Part shown: positions 58,865 through 64,000 of the stretch, one piece after another
Layout of the letters: the number at the start of each line of letters is the position of its first letter
Position numbering within the stretch: the stretch's first letter is position 1
Assembly (NCBI RefSeq): GCF_019139675.1
Contig: NZ_CP077077.1
Location: 2,108,001-2,172,000, forward strand
Origin: Pseudomonas maumuensis
GTDB lineage: Bacteria > Pseudomonadota > Gammaproteobacteria > Pseudomonadales > Pseudomonadaceae
Length of the DNA stretch: 64,000 nt
Direction: 5' to 3'
The notes under the pieces: model-generated
What the model was told of the DNA's origin: nothing
The model's input: only the letters and a program-made list of their open reading frames with translations
Database searches by the model: none
Program-made: the position numbers and the translations under genes

Positions 58865-59313
58865 GGCTGCACCTCGAGAAAACGCCGCTGGTGGTCGGGG
58901 CTGGGCAGCAGGCATTGCTCGTGCTTGCCGAACAGCCGATAGCGATTGACTGCCACGCGCGTGTACAGCCAATCCCGTGGCCCCTGCGGGCAGATGCGCA
59001 GCGCCCGCAGCAGCGGCCAGGCGCCGGGCAGTTGCCGGGCGACCTCGAAGAACGCCTCGGAGCGCACCCAGTAGTGACGGTCGCGAATCACCGCCATGGT
59101 GTCGAAGGCTTCCAGCGGCAGGCCTGCCCAGGCGAGCAGCGCCTGGCCTTGCGCTGACTGCACCGTGGCCAGGCGAATGCGTCGATGGCGATCATGGCGG
59201 ATGACGAACTTCGCCCAGCCGTTGCACAGCTTGCATACGCCGTCGAACAGCAAGACGGTTTCTCCGGGCGCTAGCAGTGGCGCAGGGGTAGGGCGTTCCA
59301 GGGCGGTGGGCAT
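58861..59313 (-). CDS. DCC-family thiol-disulfide oxidoreductase (DUF393)
   Basis: A 150-aa protein of the DCC/DUF393 family with the namesake motif DGVCKLCN at residues 24-31 (Cys27, Cys30, a CxxC-type redox pair in a thioredoxin-like fold) and the conserved WVRSEAFFEVARQL. It is the first gene of a two-gene operon with the DoxX-like gene. The partner protein is unknown. Confidence 0.82.
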   Translation of the reverse strand: MPTALERPTPAPLLAPGETVLLFDGVCKLCNGWAKFVIRHDRHRRIRLATVQSAQGQALLAWAGLPLEAFDTMAVIRDRHYWVRSEAFFEVARQLPGAWPLLRALRICPQGPRDWLYTRVAVNRYRLFGKHEQCLLPSPDHQRRFLEVQP

Positions 59314-59427
59314 GGCTTGATTCCATTCAGGCAGTGGCGCGGCATTGTATAGGGTTCAGGCAGGCGCAGGGGCATGCACCCTGTGGCGCGATGCCGGTAT
59401 GATGCGCCCCCGAAAGTGGAGTGTGCC

Positions 59428-59631
59428 ATGGCCAAAGACATCGACAACCCTTGCGTTTCGCTATGCCAACTCAATAGCGAACTGTGCGTCAGCTGTGGCC
59501 GGACCCGTGACGAGATTCGCAAATGGCGCGGTATGAAGCGCCCGGAAAAGATGGCGACCGTGCAGCGCGCGGCGGCGCGGATGAAGGCCATCGTCAAGAA
59601 GAACGCCAAGCGCCAGGCCATGGCGCCGTGA
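59428..59631 (+). CDS. DUF1289 family protein
   Basis: A 67-aa cysteine-rich protein of the DUF1289 (YdhL) family: NPCVSLCQLN...LCVSCGRTRDEIRKWRGM with Cys9, Cys13, Cys20 and Cys23 suited to bind a metal or Fe-S cluster. The C-terminal third is Lys/Arg-rich. The start at 59428 is chosen; the frame continues upstream without a good site. Its 3' end overlaps the convergent dioxygenase gene by 38 bases. Confidence 0.8.
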   Translation: MAKDIDNPCVSLCQLNSELCVSCGRTRDEIRKWRGMKRPEKMATVQRAAARMKAIVKKNAKRQAMAP

Positions 59632-60298
59632 ACGGGTAGTCCGAGGGCTCGAAGCGTTCATGTGTGTCCATGTCGACACCACGCAGCTGCGCGGTTTCCT
59701 GAAACGCTGCATACAGCGGGTCGGCGGCATAACCGATCAGCAGCGCGCGGCGCGGCGCACCGCTGACATTAAGGCTGCCGGCATGTACCAGGTCGACATC
59801 GAACACCAAGGCATCGCCCGCTTGCCCAGCAAGCTGAACGCTGCGCGATTCGTCACTGAAGTCGAACGGCGGCTCGCCCGCGGTGGGACGATGGCTGCCG
59901 GGGACGATACGGGTGGCGCCGTTGTCCGGGCCGTAATCGTCCAGATAGACCATCACCCCCACCGTGTCCCCTGGGCGCCGCGCCGCCAGATCACGGTGCA
60001 GCCGCTGATGGCCGCCCCCGGCAAGCGGGGCGCGCCCCTCGACCTGATAGAGGAAGAACCGTTCGCCGATCAACGCGCCGACCGTTGCCAGCACGTGTGG
60101 CAGGCGGCATACGGCCTGGACTCGCGCTGCGCCGTCCAGTTGCGAATGGCGCCAGTCCCTGGCGCGTGGTACAGGCCAATGGTCCGAGGGCTTCACCCCG
60201 GCCTCGAACACTTGGCGCAGCTCGTCCAGCCATTGCTGCGGGATCGCTTGGCGCAGCAGCGCGTAGCCGTCCTGGTGGAGCTGTCGGTGATGGGGCAT
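59594..60298 (-). CDS. PhyH-type Fe(II)/2-oxoglutarate dioxygenase
   Basis: A 234-aa non-haem iron oxygenase of the phytanoyl-CoA dioxygenase family. The iron triad is visible as His101-x-Asp103 (LHRDL) and His172 (DLVHAGS), with a basic residue for 2-oxoglutarate about 12 residues later (Arg183/Arg184). NGATRIVPGSHRP is the typical segment between them. Start at 60298 (MPHHRQLHQDGYALL). The substrate is unknown. Confidence 0.83.
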   Translation of the reverse strand: MPHHRQLHQDGYALLRQAIPQQWLDELRQVFEAGVKPSDHWPVPRARDWRHSQLDGAARVQAVCRLPHVLATVGALIGERFFLYQVEGRAPLAGGGHQRLHRDLAARRPGDTVGVMVYLDDYGPDNGATRIVPGSHRPTAGEPPFDFSDESRSVQLAGQAGDALVFDVDLVHAGSLNVSGAPRRALLIGYAADPLYAAFQETAQLRGVDMDTHERFEPSDYPFTAPWPGAWRSS

Positions 60299-60438
60299 GG
60301 CGCTCTCGCTATCCTTGTCGGTCGCGTGTCGGCCAAGGGTAGTGAGCACGGGTGGTTTTTGCGAGGGGCAATGGCTGCGTGTCTTTGCTCAATCACTTCT
60401 AGACTTGCGCAGATCACCTGTATCCGTAGGAGAGGCCC

Positions 60439-60783
60439 ATGCGCAGACTCTGGCAAAAGTACCTGGCACTGCTCGACGCCGACCTCAGCGCCAAGGTGTT
60501 CGACAACTTGAAGAACCTGCTGGTGTGCGCGCTGCTGTTCGCCGCGGGCACCGAGGCGATTCACGGCGACCAGCAGATCCTGCTGGGCTTGTGGGTGTCG
60601 AGTTTCACCGGCTGGGGGCTGATCCTGGTGTCGGCGCTGCTGTTGCTGTTGAACGTCAGCGACACCTTGCACCGGCTGGCCAAGCTGCCGTATCACACGG
60701 CGCTGCAGGTGATCCTGTGCGTGCTTTACCTGGTGCTGGCTTCGCGGGTGGTCGAGATTGTGTGGAGCTTTCGCGCGGAGTAG
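60439..60783 (+). CDS. Small hypothetical membrane protein
   Basis: A 114-aa protein with two or three hydrophobic segments (VCALLFAAGTEAIHG; GWGLILVSALLLLLNVS; VILCVLYLVLASRVVEIV). It starts with ATG after an AGGAGAGG stretch about 7 bases upstream. No family recognised. Divergent from the dioxygenase gene and 100 bases before the YcaO gene. Confidence 0.7.
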   Translation: MRRLWQKYLALLDADLSAKVFDNLKNLLVCALLFAAGTEAIHGDQQILLGLWVSSFTGWGLILVSALLLLLNVSDTLHRLAKLPYHTALQVILCVLYLVLASRVVEIVWSFRAE

Positions 60784-60883
60784 GGGCTGCCGTTGCCGGT
60801 CGTCCGGCGGTATGCCAAGACATTCGCCGGCGAATCCCGGATAATACCCGCCATTTTCCGCCCCGCTTCCTGGTACCCCCCGC

Positions 60884-63076
60884 ATGGAAATCAAGGTCAA
60901 TTTTCTCGACAACCTCCGTCTCGAAGCCAAGTTCGACGACTTCACGGTGATCGCCGACCAGCCGATCCGCTACAAGGGCGACGGCTCGGCCCCGGGGCCG
61001 TTCGACTATTTCCTGGCTTCGTCGGCCCTGTGCGCGGCGTACTTCGTCAAGCTGTACTGCCAGACTCGCGATATTCCGACCGAAAACATTCGCCTGTCGC
61101 AGAACAACATCGTCGACCCCGAAAACCGCTACAACCAGATCTTCAAGATCCAGGTCGAGCTGCCCGAGGACATCTCCGAGAAGGACCGCCAGGGCATCCT
61201 GCGTTCCATCGACCGCTGCACGGTGAAGAAAGTGGTGCAGACCGGCCCCGAGTTCATCATCGAGGAGGTCGACAACCTCGACGCCGATGCCCAGGCATTG
61301 CTGATGCCGGTGTCCGACACCAGCACCTACATCCCCGGCAAGGACCTGCCACTGGAGCAGACCATCGCCAACATGTCGGCGATCCTCGCCGGCCTCGGGA
61401 TGAAGATCGAGATCGCCTCGTGGCGCAATATCGTGCCCAATGTCTGGTCGCTGCACGTGCGCGACGCGCAGTCGCCGATGTGCTTCACCAACGGCAAGGG
61501 CGCGACCAAGGAAGCGGCGCTGGCCTCGGCGCTGGGCGAGTTCATCGAGCGGCTGAACTGCAACTTCTTCTACAACGACCAGTTCTGGGGCGAGGACATC
61601 GCCAACGCCGCGTTCGTGCATTACCCCAACGAGCAGTGGTTCAAGCCCGGGCCCAAGGACGCGCTGCCGGTCGAGATCCTCGATGATTACTGCCTGGAGA
61701 TCTTCAACCCCGATGGCGAGCTGCGCGGCTCGCACCTGTACGACACCAACTCGGGCAACAAGGAGCGCGGTATCTGCTCGCTGCCGTTCGTGCGCCAGTC
61801 GGACGGCGAGACGGTGTACTTCCCGTCCAACCTGATCGAGAACCTATACCTGAGCAACGGCATGAGCGCTGGCAACACCCTGGCCGAGGCGCAGGTGCAG
61901 TGCCTGTCGGAGATCTTCGAGCGGGCGGTCAAGCGCGAGATCCTCGAAGGCGAACTGTGCCTTCCGGACGTGCCGCAGGAGGTGCTGGCCAAGTACCCGG
62001 GCATCGTCGCCGGCATCCAGGGGCTGGAGGAGCAAGGCTTCCCGGTGCTGGTCAAGGATGCGTCGCTGGGCGGTGAGTTCCCGGTGATGTGCGTGACCCT
62101 GATGAACCCGCGCACCGGCGGCGTGTTCGCCTCGTTCGGTGCCCATCCGAGCTTCGAGGTGGCGCTGGAACGCAGCCTCACCGAACTGCTTCAGGGCCGC
62201 AGCTTCGAGGGCCTGAACGATCTGCCGCAGCCGACCTTCGACAGCCTTGCGTTGACTGAACCGAACAACTTCGTCGAGCACTTCATCGACTCCAGCGGCG
62301 TGGTGTCGTGGCGCTTCTTCAGCGCCAAGGCCGACTTCGAGTTCGTCGAGTGGGACTTCTCGGGCCACGGCGAGGACTCCAACCAGCAGGAGGCGCAGAC
62401 GCTGTTCGGTATCCTCGAGGGCCTGGGCAAGGAGGTGTACATGGCCGTGTACGACGACCTTGGCGCCACCGCTTGCCGCATCCTGGTGCCGGGTTATTCG
62501 GAGATCTACCCGGTCGAGGACTTGATCTGGGACAACACCAACCGGGCGCTGGGTTTCCGTGCCGACATCCTCAACCTGCACAAGCTGGACAACCGTTCGC
62601 TGAAACTGCTGCTCAAGCGTCTGGACAACGCCGAGGTGGACGACTACACCACCATCACCACGCTGATCGGTGTCGAGTTCGACGACAACACGGTGTGGGG
62701 CCAATTGACCATCCTCGAACTGAAGCTGCTGATCCACCTGGTGCTGCAGCGCTTCGAGGACGCCAAAGAACTGGTCGAGATGTTCCTGCAGTTCAACGAC
62801 AACACCGTCGAGCGCGGGTTGTTCTACCAGGCGCTGAACGTGGTGCTGGAGGTGGTGCTGGACGATGAGCTGGAGATGGCCGACTACGAGGCCAACTTGC
62901 GCCGGATGTTCGGCAACGAGCGGATGGACGCGGTGCTGGGCTCGGTGGACGGCAGCGTGCGCTTCCATGGCCTGACGCCGACCAACCTGCAGCTCGAAGG
63001 GCTGGACCGCCACCTGCGCCTGGTGGAGAGCTACAAGAAGCTGCACGCGGCACGGGCGCGGGCGGCTGGCCTCTGA
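60884..63076 (+). CDS. OsmC-YcaO fusion protein
   Basis: A 730-aa protein. Residues about 1-140 form an OsmC-like domain (FDYFLASSALCAAYFVKLYC, with the first reactive-type Cys; CTVKKVVQTGPEF with the second). About 160-580 is a YcaO domain (GKGATKEAALASALGEFIERLN; LAEAQVQCLSEIFERAVKREIL; a Glu-rich ATP-site pattern), and the rest is the C-terminal helical region seen in E. coli YcaO. YcaO enzymes use ATP to activate amide backbones; E. coli YcaO is linked to RimO-dependent methylthiolation of ribosomal protein S12. No RiPP precursor is visible nearby, so a housekeeping role is favoured. Confidence 0.87.
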   Translation: MEIKVNFLDNLRLEAKFDDFTVIADQPIRYKGDGSAPGPFDYFLASSALCAAYFVKLYCQTRDIPTENIRLSQNNIVDPENRYNQIFKIQVELPEDISEKDRQGILRSIDRCTVKKVVQTGPEFIIEEVDNLDADAQALLMPVSDTSTYIPGKDLPLEQTIANMSAILAGLGMKIEIASWRNIVPNVWSLHVRDAQSPMCFTNGKGATKEAALASALGEFIERLNCNFFYNDQFWGEDIANAAFVHYPNEQWFKPGPKDALPVEILDDYCLEIFNPDGELRGSHLYDTNSGNKERGICSLPFVRQSDGETVYFPSNLIENLYLSNGMSAGNTLAEAQVQCLSEIFERAVKREILEGELCLPDVPQEVLAKYPGIVAGIQGLEEQGFPVLVKDASLGGEFPVMCVTLMNPRTGGVFASFGAHPSFEVALERSLTELLQGRSFEGLNDLPQPTFDSLALTEPNNFVEHFIDSSGVVSWRFFSAKADFEFVEWDFSGHGEDSNQQEAQTLFGILEGLGKEVYMAVYDDLGATACRILVPGYSEIYPVEDLIWDNTNRALGFRADILNLHKLDNRSLKLLLKRLDNAEVDDYTTITTLIGVEFDDNTVWGQLTILELKLLIHLVLQRFEDAKELVEMFLQFNDNTVERGLFYQALNVVLEVVLDDELEMADYEANLRRMFGNERMDAVLGSVDGSVRFHGLTPTNLQLEGLDRHLRLVESYKKLHAARARAAGL

Positions 63077-63123
63077 GACGAGGCGATAGTCAAACCGCTC
63101 CTGCAGGGCAACGCGTGGAGGCT

Positions 63124-64000
63124 TCAGACCGTCGCGACCAGGGGCAATGTCACCCGCAGCGCCAGCCCGCCCTCGGCCCGGCGTTGCGCCGCGATGCGTC
63201 CGCCATGTGCCTCGCAGATGGCCTGGGCGATCGACAGGCCCAGGCCGCCACCGCCGCTGACCCGTGCCCGCGACTGTTCCGCGCGCCAGAAGCGTACGAA
63301 CATGTTGCCCAGGTCCTTCTGGTCGACCGCCTGGCCCCGATCAAGGAATTCCAGCTGCACGCAACTTTCGGCCTGGCGCACGGCGATGCTGAGTTCGCGG
63401 CCGTCGGAGGCGTACTTGAGGGCATTCTCGATCAGGATGTTGATCAGCTGGCCGACCCGCGCTGGGTCGGCCTCGATCACCACGGCATCGGCCAGCGCTG
63501 TGTGCAACTGCATGCCGGCGGCCTCGAACTGCGGCGCGAACCAGGCCAGGCGTTCCTCGACCAGCCTGGCCGGGGAGAATGGGCTGATGTGCAGAGGCAA
63601 CTGCCCGGCATGGGCCAGGGACAGCAGGTGCAGGTCGCCCACCAGGGTGTTGAGGTTGTACAGCTGGTTCTGCACCAGGCGCAGTTGCTCCGGGCTCAGC
63701 GGGAACACCTCGTCGAGCATGCCCTGAACCCGGCCCAGGGCGGCATTGAGCGGGGTGCGCAGTTCATGGGCCAGGTTGGAGCTCGATTCGGCCACTTCGC
63801 TTTCGTACAGCGCCAGGCGCTCGACCAGCTTGTTGAAGTCGGTGCATAAGCGCTGCATCTCCTTGGGCTGGCGCGGGTGCTGGCTGACCCGCACGCTTAG
63901 GTCGCCCTCGGCCACTCGCCGCGCGCCTTCGGCGATCTGGCGGAACTGCCGCGACAGTGGCCTGGACAGGTACAGACCGACCATCAAGGTGAACGGGATG
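63124..64000 (-). CDS. Sensor histidine kinase (partial, N-terminus outside window)
   Basis: C-terminal part of a membrane histidine kinase; the frame stays open to the window edge, so TTG/ATG codons near 63987 are not the true start. Visible in order: the end of a membrane helix, a HAMP linker (LSRQFRQIAEGARRVAEGDLSVRV), the HisKA helix with the phospho-acceptor His in NLAHELRTPLNAALG, and a HATPase with N box NILIENALKYAS and GGGGLGLSIAQAICEAHGG (G boxes). Its response regulator should lie just outside, beyond 64000. Confidence 0.9.
   Translation of the reverse strand, partial: IPFTLMVGLYLSRPLSRQFRQIAEGARRVAEGDLSVRVSQHPRQPKEMQRLCTDFNKLVERLALYESEVAESSSNLAHELRTPLNAALGRVQGMLDEVFPLSPEQLRLVQNQLYNLNTLVGDLHLLSLAHAGQLPLHISPFSPARLVEERLAWFAPQFEAAGMQLHTALADAVVIEADPARVGQLINILIENALKYASDGRELSIAVRQAESCVQLEFLDRGQAVDQKDLGNMFVRFWRAEQSRARVSGGGGLGLSIAQAICEAHGGRIAAQRRAEGGLALRVTLPLVATV

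Noticed and set aside
60784..61000. RiPP precursor peptide near the YcaO gene
   Set aside because: No small Cys/Ser/Thr-rich open frame with a ribosome site lies in the short spacers around the gene.

Overview
The window is one contiguous piece of a high-GC Pseudomonas chromosome, most like the P. putida group. The evidence is the fused nuoCD in a complete nuo operon, isocitrate lyase, a second EF-G gene, the gacA-uvrC-pgsA-tRNA-Gly block, GacA starting at TTG, and P. putida-style REP doublets. No phage, insertion sequence, CRISPR array or rRNA is visible.

Layout. 1-14070 (minus strand): respiratory complex I, nuoA to nuoN, with nuoN cut by the window edge. The leader carries a candidate sigma-70 promoter and, further upstream, a near-consensus Fur box. 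14452-20296: a YhhN-family membrane protein, aceA with a clear terminator, a small orphan secretin-like protein, a SulP permease, and an orphan AT-richer Rhs-core protein with an unrecognised C-terminal tail. 20444-28215: EF-G 2 and ordinary housekeeping or accessory genes (hot-dog thioesterase, two GNAT acetyltransferases, a GST, a PiT phosphate permease, DUF488).

28220-42436 (minus strand): an 11-gene alginate-type exopolysaccharide locus in the order algD-alg8-alg44[36 protein letters not shown]. This differs from the classical order (D-8-44-K-E-G-X-L-I-J-F-A): the epimerase gene has moved to the end, I-J-F precedes X-L, and algA is missing. The AlgG-like protein appears to have its catalytic DPHD motif replaced by DARD, AlgK lacks an obvious lipobox, and the algL start codon lies inside a REP doublet. 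Precursor supply (AlgD), c-di-GMP-gated polymerisation (Alg8/Alg44), acetylation (AlgI/J/F/X), trimming (AlgL) and export (AlgK/AlgE) all look intact. My reading is a second, divergent alginate-like system that may make an acetylated, mostly unepimerised polymannuronate. This is the most novel item in the window.

43047-47804: an XRE-type regulator, gacA, uvrC, pgsA, tRNA-Gly(GCC) and a short-chain dehydrogenase. 47913-49133: nhaA. 49633-58414: a TonB-dependent transducer with an STN domain, an SbmA/YddA-type ABC transporter and an M16 zinc-protease lipoprotein in one translationally coupled operon, facing a fecI-fecR pair preceded by a strong Fur box. This matches the organisation of protease-associated import systems (Fus of Pectobacterium, YddA-YddB-PqqL of E. 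coli), here joined to cell-surface signalling. 58460-64000: DoxX-like and DCC-family proteins, DUF1289, a PhyH-type dioxygenase, a small membrane protein, an OsmC-YcaO fusion protein, and the C-terminal part of a sensor histidine kinase cut by the window edge.
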